Source: Hyphomicrobium sp. 99
Lineage (GTDB): Bacteria > Pseudomonadota > Alphaproteobacteria > Rhizobiales > Hyphomicrobiaceae
Direction: 5' to 3'
Assembly: GCF_000384335.2 (NCBI RefSeq)
Contig: NZ_KQ031382.1
Coordinates: 3,421,545 to 3,485,544, forward strand
DNA: 64,000 nt
Shown here: positions 40,985 to 48,408 of the stretch, piece after piece
How positions within the stretch are numbered: position 1 is the first letter of the stretch
Layout of the letters: each line of letters starts with the position of its first letter
Position numbers and translations under genes: made by a program
Notes under the pieces: generated by a model
Seen by the model: only the letters and a program-made list of their open reading frames with translations
Told to the model about the DNA's origin: nothing
Databases searched by the model: none

Positions 40985-42018
40985 CGACGCTGATGACCAT
41001 CGGCGAGGCGACGGAGCGCTATCTCGATGAGATCCTCCCGACGTCGCCCTCAGACGAAGCTCGCCGGACCCAGCGCCTGCACATGGCCGAGGTTGTGCGT
41101 TACTTCGGTGCCGACACGCTCCTGACGTCGATCACGCAAGCGACCGTCTCCGGGGCTGCCAGCAAGCGCGCCAAGCAGCCGCTGACGCGTTGGAAGCGGG
41201 TGACGCCATTCGTCCGCAAGCGCGACCGCACACCGGCAACCCCGGAAGCCGTTTACGAGCTTCGGTCGATCCAGCAACTGCCGACGCCGGGTTGCGTCAA
41301 TCGCCAGATCATCGAACCGCTGCGCCGCGTCCTCCGCCGCGCTAAAAAGCAGTGGGGCGTCATGATCGACCTCGATCAGTTCACCTGGGGCGGCCGCGAC
41401 GGCGTCAAGCGCAAGGAACCCGACGAGCGCAACCGCGAGCTGTCGCTCAAGGAGGAGCTGCGTTTCTGGGGCGCTCTGCCGAGGGGCTATCACGACATCT
41501 GCGAACTCTTCATCATCTCGGGCAAGCGCCAGTCGATCTGGCTCGGGCTCGAAAAGGACAAGGTCGATCTCGAGGCCCGGACGATTACCTTCCGGCTCCT
41601 GAAGAAGCGCTCGGTGCAGATCGTCACCCAGAGGCTCACCCAGCGCGAGTACGAGATCGTCCGCAAGGCCTACGCGGAAAGCCCGGCCGAGTGCCCGTTC
41701 GTCTTCACGATCGAGAGCGAGCGGAATTTCGAGCACGGCGCCATCCGCGCCATCTCGGCGCAGATGCTCCGCCGCGCCGTCACGGCCGCCTGCGCAAAGG
41801 CCGGGATCGAGGACTTCCACCCCCACGACTTCCGCCACACGTTCGGCTCACGGCTGGCGCGGGCGACGAAGAACATCAAGCTCGTCCAGAAAGCGATGGA
41901 TCACTCGAACATCAAGTCGACGCTGCGCTACGTCTCCGTGCAGCAGGAAGAGATCGTCGAGGCCCGGGGCCGCGTCCAGACGGCCAGGGCACCCTTGCGG
42001 CTCGTCGCCGCTGAGTGA
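40798..42018 (+). CDS. int: Tyrosine recombinase, island integrase
   Basis: The 406-residue protein has an N-terminal arm-binding-like part, a core-binding domain (about 60-150) and a catalytic domain. The latter shows the first Arg in ISGKRQSIWLGL, HDFRHTFGSRL for HxxR, and DHSNIKSTLRYVSV with the final His and Tyr. All residues needed for catalysis are visible. It lies 280 nt from the intact tRNA-Gly and points towards it, so it is the likely enzyme for integration at that tRNA. An intrinsic terminator follows the stop. Confidence 0.92.
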   Translation: MSVFRALRRDGTPEPYWRYSFKMRLPGELKSRKFQGSTRQKTKAAAREYEEQIRRKAATGQLATLMTIGEATERYLDEILPTSPSDEARRTQRLHMAEVVRYFGADTLLTSITQATVSGAASKRAKQPLTRWKRVTPFVRKRDRTPATPEAVYELRSIQQLPTPGCVNRQIIEPLRRVLRRAKKQWGVMIDLDQFTWGGRDGVKRKEPDERNRELSLKEELRFWGALPRGYHDICELFIISGKRQSIWLGLEKDKVDLEARTITFRLLKKRSVQIVTQRLTQREYEIVRKAYAESPAECPFVFTIESERNFEHGAIRAISAQMLRRAVTAACAKAGIEDFHPHDFRHTFGSRLARATKNIKLVQKAMDHSNIKSTLRYVSVQQEEIVEARGRVQTARAPLRLVAAE

Positions 42019-42042
42019 CGCCAATCATCGTTGGACGGCATC

Positions 42043-42070
42043 AGGCCTCGGAGCAATCCGGGGCCTTTTT
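42043..42070 (+). terminator. Intrinsic terminator after the integrase
   Basis: A 9-bp stem (43-51 with 58-66 of this block, one G-T pair) with a 6-nt loop is followed by TTTTT. It lies 25 nt after the integrase stop. Confidence 0.82.
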
Positions 42071-42176
42071 GTTGCCGGGTGCAAGTCCGGGATCTGCACC
42101 CAAATTGCACCCGAACGTGCACCAGGTGCCCTCTCCCCTCCCCGGCCCCTGCCTCGAGGCCGGCTCCCGTGCGTTT

Positions 42177-42198
42177 GACGTAGCACATGCGTAGCACG
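42177..42198 (+). repeat. Candidate integrase arm-type sites, right end
   Basis: GACGTAGCACA and TGCGTAGCACG lie in tandem 100 nt inside the right attachment repeat. They match the pair at 1371-1392 at 19 of 22 positions and in the same orientation. Confidence 0.55.
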
Positions 42199-42274
42199 CT
42201 TTTGCGCCTGCCTTGTTTTTTATTGGCTTTTATGTTCTTTTCGGGCTACGGGAAAACCCTGTGATTTCAGTCAA

Positions 42275-42297
42275 AAAGCCCAGGAAAATCGGGCTTT
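42275..42297. repeat. Inverted repeat abutting the tRNA 5' end
   Basis: AAAGCCC (42275-42281) and GGGCTTT (42291-42297) are separated by 9 nt and end exactly one base before the tRNA. It is absent at the left end. It may be a terminator insulating the tRNA from element transcription, or part of the recombination site. Confidence 0.45.
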
Positions 42298-42371
42298 GCG
42301 GGCGTAGTTCAATGGTAGAACGGCAGCTTCCCAAGCTGCATACGAGGGTTCGATTCCCTTCGCCCGCTCCA
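42298..42371 (+). tRNA. tRNA-Gly(CCC)
   Basis: A full cloverleaf is visible: acceptor GCGGGCG/CGCCCGC, D stem GTTC/GAAC, anticodon stem GCAGC/GCTGC with loop TTCCCAA (anticodon CCC), T stem GAGGG/CCCTT with TTCGATT, discriminator T and encoded CCA. The first 39 nt are repeated at 1273-1311. After integration the 5' half and upstream region come from the element, while the 3' half is chromosomal. Confidence 0.95.
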
Positions 42372-42415
42372 AGATTTCTCGTCCACCGGTAAACGGCCGC
42401 CGCGCATCGGCCCGT

Positions 42416-42634
42416 TCAAACTGCGGATGATGACAGAAGCTCGCTCTCGCGCGCGACGCGCTCGAACACCTCAGCGATCGTCTTGATGCGGTAGAGGCGC
42501 TCGCCACCGTCAGCGGGCATAACGCGCGTAACCTTATAGAGTCTGGCCGACGCCGCGAGCCCTCGCATCGACGGAGAAAAGTCGACCGTCTGCCCCACTC
42601 TGAATTTCGCTATAGCCAAGTTCGTTCTAGACAT
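42416..42634 (-). CDS. Small conserved hypothetical protein, 72 aa
   Basis: The product (IAKFRVGQTVDFSPSMRGLA, LYKVTRVMPADGGERLYRIK) begins with a KOW/SH3-like VGQxVxF strand and ends in a helix (EVFERVARESEL). Proteins of this kind are common in Hyphomicrobiales and Methylobacterium, of unknown function. It is the first chromosomal gene right of the island. The start at 42634 lacks a strong ribosome binding site. Confidence 0.6.
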   Translation of the reverse strand: MSRTNLAIAKFRVGQTVDFSPSMRGLAASARLYKVTRVMPADGGERLYRIKTIAEVFERVARESELLSSSAV

Positions 42635-42720
42635 TTTTCATCTCCGTATGTCGCGCCAGATCTGCTTCGAGATCGGCAAGTTGAAATCAACGATTTTTGG
42701 CATCGTGCCTGCAGAACAAA

Positions 42721-43548
42721 TCAAAGCGCCAATTTGGCGTTTTCCGCGATTTCATCCGTCCACACACGGAAACCTTCCAGCGTGTTGGTACCAAACGTCG
42801 TTGTCATCGCGACGTCCGCCGCGTCCCGTCCACGCGCAATCAGTACGCGACCGATCCGAGGGACATTGTTCCGCGGATCGAACGTACACCAACGATTGCC
42901 GAGGTAGGCTTCGAACCACGCCGCGAAATCTCCCGGCGGATAAGGCGGCAGCGTGCCGACGTCGCCGAGATAGCCGGTGCAGTATCGTGCCGGGATGTTC
43001 AATGCGCGGCAGAAGGCGATAGCCAAATGCGCGTAGTCGCGGCAGACGCCGCGGCGCTCTTCATAGGCTTCCGAGGCCGTCCTCGTGACGCGTGCATGCT
43101 CGTAGCCAAAGGCTATGTGATTGTGCGCGAAATCGCAGATCGCTTGAACGCGTCCCCACCCCGGTGTCGCGTAGCCGAATAGCTTCCAAGCCAAATCCAA
43201 CAGACGATCACTGTCGCAGAAGCGGCTGGCGAGAAGGAAGACGAGCGCCTCTTCCGGAAGCTGTTCGACCGGCACCTGCCACGCATCGGCAATCACCGGA
43301 TCAGGCTGACCGGAATCGCTGACAATTGCATCGGTGGAAATTCGAACGCGTCCCGCCGGCGCAACGATCCGGCTGCACCAATTGCCGAATCCGTCGCGAT
43401 AACCTGAGATCGGCGCCGGAGGGCTGACAATGATATTATCGGGCATCGCGAGATCCGAAACCCGCGTGTAGTGAATGTTGAGCATCAGAATGGCGGGTGT
43501 CGGTTGAGCGAACACATAGTCCAGCTCATAGCCGACCCGAAGCTTCAT
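42721..43548 (-). CDS. Transglutaminase-like cysteine protease family protein
   Basis: This 275-residue protein starts MKLRVGYELDYVFAQPTPAI, with AGGGA 8 nt before the ATG. It has an N-terminal beta-sandwich typical of bacterial transglutaminase-like proteins. The catalytic core follows, with Cys in EERRGVCRDYAHLAIAFCRA, His in the FAAWFEAYLG region (the usual HAWxE motif reads AAWFE) and Asp in WCTFDPRNN. The missing His before AWFE deserves a check. The longer frame upstream (to 43872) is antisense to the 43584 gene region and is rejected. Confidence 0.8.
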   Translation of the reverse strand: MKLRVGYELDYVFAQPTPAILMLNIHYTRVSDLAMPDNIIVSPPAPISGYRDGFGNWCSRIVAPAGRVRISTDAIVSDSGQPDPVIADAWQVPVEQLPEEALVFLLASRFCDSDRLLDLAWKLFGYATPGWGRVQAICDFAHNHIAFGYEHARVTRTASEAYEERRGVCRDYAHLAIAFCRALNIPARYCTGYLGDVGTLPPYPPGDFAAWFEAYLGNRWCTFDPRNNVPRIGRVLIARGRDAADVAMTTTFGTNTLEGFRVWTDEIAENAKLAL

Positions 43549-43583
43549 ACGTTCATCCCTAATCTGGACCAGAGTTGAACCGT

Positions 43584-43814
43584 TCAATGCTGGACGTTCA
43601 GGTTGGCAAGCGCGAGCCGTTTCAGGCCCGGAAGATCGCGCACGCCATTCGCGGATGCTTCTATGACCCGCAGCGCGAGCATGAGGCACGTGCTGTCGGT
43701 CGGAGGCGCAGCGATCGGCCCGCCCGGTTGATTTTGAATATCGAGCAAAGCTGCTGCGTAAGCGCGATAGCAAAGTGCAAATTGATCGGCTGTGAAAGGC
43801 GGGCGAGCGTACAT
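43584..43814 (-). CDS. Small hypothetical protein, 76 aa
   Basis: An ideal ribosome binding site, GGAGG, lies 6 nt before the ATG at 43814. The product (MYARPPFTADQFALCYRAYA, LLDIQNQPGGP, RVIEASANGVRDLPGLKRLA) is helical with no known motif. It lies 35 nt upstream of the transglutaminase-like gene on the same strand and may share its transcript. Confidence 0.6.
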   Translation of the reverse strand: MYARPPFTADQFALCYRAYAAALLDIQNQPGGPIAAPPTDSTCLMLALRVIEASANGVRDLPGLKRLALANLNVQH

Positions 43815-44019
43815 TCGCGTCCTCCGGGGGCAGGCGGGAGCGCGAGCATCTCTCAGCCATCGACGCCAGCAAACATTGCCGATGGTCGGATGATCATGCG
43901 CGGTTGAGGCGAATTTAGCTACCTTTTTTATTCGAAAGGACGGCGATGCATCGGCCGGGAGGATCTAAAACGGCCGGTACACCTCAAAATCGTCAGCATC
44001 CTGATAACCGCTAAAATGC

Positions 44020-44265
44020 TCAGACCCCGGCCCGATGAGCGTCCAAATCGATGATGTTGTCGCCCGGCGCGTTGATGGGCGAGAAGTCCGTGACCTTGTT
44101 GCTGTCGCAGACATACAGCCACTTCGCATCGAAGAGTTCGCCGTCGCGGATATACCCAAGGATGGCGCCGTGCTTGGGGCGCCAGAAAAGTGTAGGCGGC
44201 AACGCCGTCCCAAGCTTCACCCAGTTAGGCTCGACGTACTCTCCGACAGGCTTCCAGTGGATCAT
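44020..44265 (-). CDS. Hypothetical protein, 81 aa
   Basis: AGGA lies 6 nt before the ATG at 44265. The product has a beta-rich pattern with tryptophans (MIHWKPVGEYVEPNWVKLGT, LFWRPKHGAILGYIRDGELF, KWLYVCDSNKV). It resembles small phage or chromosome hypotheticals that bind nothing known. It is soluble with no signal peptide. Confidence 0.6.
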   Translation of the reverse strand: MIHWKPVGEYVEPNWVKLGTALPPTLFWRPKHGAILGYIRDGELFDAKWLYVCDSNKVTDFSPINAPGDNIIDLDAHRAGV

Positions 44266-44487
44266 TATTGTCCTCGGCTTCCTTCATAATGAACGCAGCC
44301 GGAGCTAAGTCCCCGGCAAGATCGATCTCGAGAAGGGTTATAGGTCGATTTCAGCGAGGTGTCCTGGCCGAATATCAAAGCAATGCGATGGGATTATTCG
44401 ATTTGCCCAACCGCGAGCACCTTTGAGATCGATCCTGCGCCGCTACCGACAAATCCAATTTGAACACCCGAAGTCATTGGCATCCGC

Positions 44488-44835
44488 GTGCGCATTTGGC
44501 AGTTGGGGATTGCACAATGGCGTCCGAACCCCCATCTATGGTTTATGTGGAACTATCCCAAGAGTGCGCAGCATCAAGCGGCAATTGATGCGATGAAACC
44601 CGAACGCGATCGCGAAGCTGCAAAATCAAGAGTCGCTGAAGCGAAGCTTCGTCGTCAGCAAGAGGCAATTCAAGCCATCCAAGAGCGCGAAAATGAGCGC
44701 ATCGCTGTTTTGACGAAGACACAGCGTTTGCGGGCTGAACGTCTCGCGCGCGAGGCCCTCGAGGCCCCAGCTCCAAAAAAGGGATCGCGGTCCACCGTCA
44801 AACCGGCTACGAGATCCGCCACAAAACTCAAATAG
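44488..44835 (+). CDS. Hypothetical coiled-coil protein, 115 aa
   Basis: Residues 30-95 form a charged coiled coil (KPERDREAAKSRVAEAKLRR, ENERIAVLTKTQRLRAERLA). A basic tail (KKGSRSTVKPATRSATKLK) follows. The GTG at 44488 has no ribosome binding site; ATG 44545 in the same frame is an alternative start. Neither is well supported. The function is unknown. Confidence 0.45.
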   Translation: MRIWQLGIAQWRPNPHLWFMWNYPKSAQHQAAIDAMKPERDREAAKSRVAEAKLRRQQEAIQAIQERENERIAVLTKTQRLRAERLAREALEAPAPKKGSRSTVKPATRSATKLK

Positions 44836-44863
44836 CCGACGCATTAAACGACCGGAGCCACCC

Positions 44864-45061
44864 TTGCCTAAATTTCTCGAATGCACTGATCTGGCGAGTG
44901 GCGAAGCCATCAACGTCAACTTCGACAATGTCGAAGTGTTCGAAAAGGCCGATCAGTCCGGTCTATCCGGCACGAAGATCAGCTTCGTCGGCGGCCGGTA
45001 TATCTTGGTGAAGCAAACGACCAAGCAATTGACCGACAGCGTCAACGGCGACCAATCCTGA
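44864..45061 (+). CDS. Small hypothetical protein, 65 aa
   Basis: A TTG start at 44864 is supported by GGAG 6 nt upstream. The product (PKFLECTDLASGEAINVNFD, GTKISFVGGRYILVKQTTKQ) is a compact beta-rich protein resembling short FlbD-like or regulatory sheets that set a threshold strand. No function is assigned. It lies 28 nt downstream of the coiled-coil gene. Confidence 0.55.
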   Translation: MPKFLECTDLASGEAINVNFDNVEVFEKADQSGLSGTKISFVGGRYILVKQTTKQLTDSVNGDQS

Positions 45062-45462
45062 AATTCATCTCCCTGTAGTTGGATGCGTGCGGGCCAATTC
45101 CCGCACGCATTTCATTTATGAAACTCGCGCTGCCCAGCGACGAGTTCTGTTGCGCTATCCGATCTGCAGATGAGGCCCCGCCGTCTCGCCTTTCAGAAGG
45201 GGCAAGTCGCGCGGTCTCCCGTTCACGGACCATTCAAGTGCTAACCTGCTGACTCGGGTTTCATACAAAACCGAAGCGGCACGTCAATCAAAGCAAGAAT
45301 AACCGCCTTTGAGGGTGAACTTTACGCGGCCTGATTATATTTTTGGGGCTTTAGATGAACTTACACATTGTGGCCACATAACGTGCCCAAAGCGTTTCGA
45401 CCAACCGTCAACCCGCGTTGCAGTTACGAACGAAAGTAAGAAAGAGAAGAGGATAGCCACGC
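45062..45462. other. Intergenic region, nothing recognised
   Basis: The 400 bases include a possible short hairpin (GCGTGCGGG / CCCGCACGC near 45083-45111) followed by ATTTCATTTAT, which may terminate the 44864 gene. No gene is seen. An AT-rich stretch before 45463 probably contains that gene's promoter. Confidence 0.4.
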
Positions 45463-45909
45463 ATGAACACTCTCATCAAATACACGCTGATAGCCGCCGC
45501 CTTTGCGGCAATGCCGTTCGGAGCGCAAGCGGCTGACGCGGACAAGGGGCTCGAGCTGGCATTCTTGCCCAGCGCGCGAGAGGTCACGTTGCTCAACGAG
45601 GGCGGCAAGTTCGTCACCGTCGACATGAAGAAGCTTGCGAAGGGCGATAAGTGCCATCTCGAAAAGGATGCGGTCATTGTGAAGGTCGGCCCTGGCGCCA
45701 CTCCGGCAACGACTCTCGTCCGCTACGCCGCGCCCAATCTCGCTCACGGTGGATGCCCATTCTTGACCGAGTTCGAAATATCGGACGAGGACTACACGGC
45801 AGCACGCGCAGCGTTCACTGCCAAGACGGATGAAGCCTCCAAGAAGGTCGACGATCTCAAGAAACAGCTCGGCGATAAGTGGAACGAGCTGACGAAGACG
45901 AAGCAGTAG
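45463..45909 (+). CDS. Secreted hypothetical protein, 148 aa
   Basis: A clear signal peptide (MNTLIKYTLIAAAFAAMPFG, cleavage near AQA-AD) precedes a beta-rich domain (EVTLLNEGGKFVTVDMKKLA). Two cysteines (GDKCHLEK, HGGCPFLTE) follow, then a C-terminal coiled helix (DEASKKVDDLKKQLGDKWNE). AGAGGA lies upstream of the ATG. It is probably periplasmic. No family is known to me. Confidence 0.65.
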   Translation: MNTLIKYTLIAAAFAAMPFGAQAADADKGLELAFLPSAREVTLLNEGGKFVTVDMKKLAKGDKCHLEKDAVIVKVGPGATPATTLVRYAAPNLAHGGCPFLTEFEISDEDYTAARAAFTAKTDEASKKVDDLKKQLGDKWNELTKTKQ

Positions 45910-45935
45910 TCAGCGGAAGCCGTAGAATGACGAGA

Positions 45936-45971
45936 GCGAAAGGCTTCCGGCTATTTGGCCTTTCGCTTTCT
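45936..45971. terminator. Hairpin between convergent genes
   Basis: GCGAAAGGC (45936-45944) and GCCTTTCGC (45958-45966) form a 9-bp stem between the 45463 and 45951 genes, followed by TTTC. It can act as a terminator in either direction. Confidence 0.55.
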
Positions 45972-46064
45972 TCTCGCCGGGTCGTTGCGAAGAAGTGAGA
46001 TCAGATAGATCCCAAGCGCTATCGGCGCGCCGATAGCCAAAATCATCTTGATATCCTCAAGCAT
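45951..46064 (-). CDS. Small membrane protein, 37 aa
   Basis: ATG at 46064 with GGGAG 8 nt upstream opens MLEDIKMILAIGAPIALGIY, LISLLRNDPARRKRKAK. One hydrophobic helix followed by a strongly basic tail predicts an inner-membrane miniprotein with the C-terminus in the cytoplasm. Confidence 0.6.
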   Translation of the reverse strand: MLEDIKMILAIGAPIALGIYLISLLRNDPARRKRKAK

Positions 46065-46273
46065 CGCACAGGCTCCCAGAGCGATCCGCGAGCCGCCTTG
46101 ATAGCACACGCGCGGCCAACGCTTTTGAGCGCGCTGTGCAGCAAATAATTATCCCCTCGCTTTTCTCGCACCTGATGCCTGAAATCATCAGTCGAGAGAT
46201 CATGTTGTTCGGGGCTGATTTCAAAGGCCGGGAAGACAACGCCCCCCGACCTCAAGATAAACATTACTGCTGC

Positions 46274-46543
46274 TTAGCAGCCCAGTTGCAACATGCACCT
46301 ACTATAATTCAGGCCTCCAGGAACCCATCGACTACCGCACACCTCCTGCACGGCATCGCAACTGTTGACGCCGGAGTAGGGAGGACCGCCAGGACCACTG
46401 GGCCGATCTGGCCAACCGAAATGCTGAATGCGCTGAACCAGCGTTTGATCCGGTGGTGCAGTCGTGATTCGTGGCTCTGCGAGAGCCGACGTTGCAACCA
46501 CGGCAACACCACAAGCAATAAACCCGAACACGATTTTTTTCAT
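46274..46543 (-). CDS. Small secreted Cys-containing protein
   Basis: The 89-residue product starts MKKIVFGFIACGVAVVATSA, with AAGGAG upstream. A signal peptide is followed by a mature part with four Cys (SCDAVQEVCG, RCMLQLGC). It is a paralogue of the neighbour at 46799-47080: both share the signal peptide, the AEP...PP..Q.LVQ start and C-terminal Cys pairs. Secreted, disulphide-rich and of unknown role. Confidence 0.65.
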   Translation of the reverse strand: MKKIVFGFIACGVAVVATSALAEPRITTAPPDQTLVQRIQHFGWPDRPSGPGGPPYSGVNSCDAVQEVCGSRWVPGGLNYSRCMLQLGC

Positions 46544-46798
46544 TGTGCGTCTCCTTGCTGGGAAGCAAGAAGAGTCTAGCGCCACCTCAGTGCGAGAATG
46601 AACTTTCGCACTTCGCGCTGAACATCCAGTTCACAGACGGATTCCTTTGAGCCATGTTTCATGACGCGCTGCACACGCCGCGCGACGAATGAGAAATTGA
46701 TCTTCGATTGCAGAAAGAGGTCATGAAACCCGAACCGAAAAAAAGCCGGGAAGCTGAAACCTCCCGGCCTCGAAAATTGATTTGGTAAGTCGCGCCTG

Positions 46799-47080
46799 TC
46801 AGCAGCCGTGACGCCACAGGCAACGGCGGAATCCAGGACCGCCCCAACCCCAGCGGTCAGCGCAGAGATGCCGCACGCCGAAGCAGCCGCGATATCCATA
46901 ACCCCAACCCGGACCACGCCAGCCGGGACCACGCCAGCCGCGATGCCAGTGGTGATAGTAATCGGCTTTCTGAACCAACGATTGAGATGAAGGAGGCGTC
47001 GGGAACATCGGCTCCGCTGAGGCCACAGTCGCGAACAGGGAGCTGCTGAGTGCAATAAATCCGAGAGCAATTTTCCTCAT
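46799..47080 (-). CDS. Small secreted His/Trp/Gly-rich Cys protein
   Basis: The 93-residue product starts MRKIALGFIALSSSLFATVA, with GGAGAC upstream. The mature part holds YYHHWHRGWRGPGWRGPGWG and C-terminal Cys (GCFGVRHLCADRW, RCLWRHGC). It is clearly related to the 46274 protein in its signal peptide and Cys spacing, suggesting tandem duplication. The His/Trp/Gly-rich part may bind metal or surface; this is inference. Confidence 0.65.
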   Translation of the reverse strand: MRKIALGFIALSSSLFATVASAEPMFPTPPSSQSLVQKADYYHHWHRGWRGPGWRGPGWGYGYRGCFGVRHLCADRWGWGGPGFRRCLWRHGC

Positions 47081-47233
47081 TGGGTGTCTCCATTGCAGTA
47101 GAAGCAAGAGACATTTCTGACCCAAAAAATTGCGGAATTTGTGCGCTTACGAGAATGTATGGAAGACGCACGAAAATGAACATACGTTCACGATTTCCGC
47201 GCAATCAGCAGCATTCAGAAGATGCATTGGGTG

Positions 47234-47473
47234 CTAAGGAGGCGGTTGCGACCCGGAAGGGTGAAAGCGATTTAAATCGGGTTCACCCGCAGGCGCACTT
47301 GCCGCCGGAGCACTCGCCCCCTGAAGCGGCACCTTGGGATTCATCTGCCCATAATAATAGGCGCTTGCGCCCAACGCGAACGCCGCGAGCAGCACTGCCA
47401 CAAGCACATTCAGCGTTGTGTCCGTTCTTCGAACCACCTCATTGATGCCGCGGCTCTCGCTCCAGAAGGCCAT
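47234..47473 (-). CDS. Small membrane protein, 79 aa
   Basis: The start at 47473 follows GAGGAGA by 4 nt. The product (MAFWSESRGINEVVRRTDTT) has one membrane helix (LVAVLLAAFALGASAYYYG) and a Pro/Ala/Ser-rich C-terminus predicted outside the membrane. It lies 16 nt downstream of the 47490 gene and resembles it in length and topology. Confidence 0.6.
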   Translation of the reverse strand: MAFWSESRGINEVVRRTDTTLNVLVAVLLAAFALGASAYYYGQMNPKVPLQGASAPAASAPAGEPDLNRFHPSGSQPPP

Positions 47474-47489
47474 GATCGTCTCTCCTCGC

Positions 47490-47717
47490 CTAAGGCGTGT
47501 TTGGCTTTGGAGTGTCGAATGCGACAAGCGCCGCAGGCGATGTCGAAACAATTCCTGCGTCGTCGGTTAGGATGCGTCCGTACATCAGCACCGATAGCAG
47601 CACGATACCGAGAACGAACGAAACAAACACGCCGATCCAGACAATGCGCCGTGCGTCGCGACGCGCGAGCGCTTCGTCCGCGACGTCGATGAAATCGTGG
47701 TCTCGTTTTAACGCCAT
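47490..47717 (-). CDS. Small membrane protein, 75 aa
   Basis: GGAGG lies 8 nt before the ATG at 47717. The product (MALKRDHDFIDVADEALARR) has a basic, then hydrophobic helix (IVWIGVFVSFVLGIVLLSVL) followed by a short polar tail. It forms an operon with the 47234 gene. An upstream ATG five codons earlier is less favoured by spacing. The function is unknown. Confidence 0.6.
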   Translation of the reverse strand: MALKRDHDFIDVADEALARRDARRIVWIGVFVSFVLGIVLLSVLMYGRILTDDAGIVSTSPAALVAFDTPKPNTP

Positions 47718-47808
47718 GGCGTTATCCTCCAAACGACTTTGGTAGGAAAACGGCGCGCGAGGAACGTAGTTCCGGATGAATTTTAGAATTAATCCGCATA
47801 AAGAAAAA

Positions 47809-47970
47809 GAGAGCGGCGCTGTAAGCCGCTCTCTTCCTTGAGCTTATCGCTCATAGACAGAACCATTTGGGGACGGCGCGGTTCTGCCAGCCACCGATCA
47901 AACCTCTGGGGTAGAGGTTGCCATGTAGATCCATGGGCAACAACTACTCAGCACTAATGCTGCTGTCGGC
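47809..47970 (-). ncRNA. Candidate small RNA with intrinsic terminator
   Basis: On the minus strand a TTGACG box (48002-48007) lies about 30 nt upstream of 47970. The transcript would contain several stable stem-loops: AGCA/TGCT, GTTGCCCATG/CATGGCAAC, AACCTCT/AGAGGTT and AGAACC/GGTTCT. It would end in a 9-bp stem (47809-47833) followed by TTTTTC. No ORF is present. The -10 box is poor (ATTGCT or CTTAGC). No Rfam family is recognised. Confidence 0.42.
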
Positions 47971-48163
47971 ATTCGCTAAGCAATCTGATTTGGGTGCAGA
48001 GCGTCAAGCCCGTCGTGATAATGACGCCAACCAAATAATGCCATGAGCCACGCCGGACACACCACCCGAGGCCCGCTTCTCGGGCGAAATATCGCGGCAG
48101 GGAACCACAGGTAATGACAAGCGTTTTTGACCCCGAGCGCGGCATTTGCCTCGCTCTGTTAGG

Positions 48164-48192
48164 ATGCCGGCTCGGTGCGGACGAGCCGGCAT
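48164..48192 (+). promoter_or_regulatory. Perfect 11-bp hairpin upstream of small gene
   Basis: ATGCCGGCTCG and CGAGCCGGCAT enclose 7 nt, 21 nt before the 48214 ATG. There is no T run, so it is more likely a leader structure or protein-binding site than a terminator. Confidence 0.45.
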
Positions 48193-48213
48193 TCCGTTGG
48201 TATTAGGAATGAC

Positions 48214-48408
48214 ATGCAGATCACGTGCTACAGCTCGGATGAGCTAAAGAAACTCGCTCACATCATCACTGAAATTCTCGCAGAAACACGCAGCCGCTAC
48301 CCGGAGCTTTCGACAGATGACGTCGTTCAGCGCGTCTGCGCTATCGCCGACCAAGGCGAGCGCGACATATCGAAATTCCGTAAAGCCGTCATGATGGACG
48401 CAGCTTGA
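48214..48408 (+). CDS. Small hypothetical protein, 64 aa
   Basis: AGGA lies 7 nt before the ATG at 48214. The product is helical and acidic (MQITCYSSDELKKLAHIITE, LAETRSRYPELSTDDVVQRV, AIADQGERDISKFRKAVMM). The longer frame from 48175 begins inside a hairpin and lacks a ribosome binding site. Its 3' end overlaps the end of fcl on the other strand by about 20 nt. It is conserved-looking but of unknown function. Confidence 0.55.
   Translation: MQITCYSSDELKKLAHIITEILAETRSRYPELSTDDVVQRVCAIADQGERDISKFRKAVMMDAA

Larger units (their letters stand above)
1273..42336. mobile_element. Integrative genomic island inserted in tRNA-Gly(CCC), about 41 kb
   Basis: The ends are defined by a 39-nt direct repeat: the 5' half of tRNA-Gly at 1273-1311 and the same 39 nt within the intact tRNA at 42298-42336. 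A tyrosine recombinase with an excisionase-like protein and a CI-like repressor sits next to the right end, and matching short tandem repeats lie inside both ends. Cargo includes higBA, a ubiquitin-like conjugation operon with its own sigma-like factor, and a kinase-helicase-nuclease operon. No relaxase, coupling protein, type IV secretion or phage structural gene is recognisable. It is probably an integrative element dependent on other machinery, or a defence island fixed in place. Confidence 0.85.

Noticed and set aside
41050..41838. Minus-strand 262-residue open frame
   Set aside because: It is the antisense shadow of the integrase gene with high-GC periodicity.
1312..42297. Conjugative element or prophage
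   Set aside because: No relaxase, coupling protein, type IV secretion, capsid, terminase or tail gene can be recognised.
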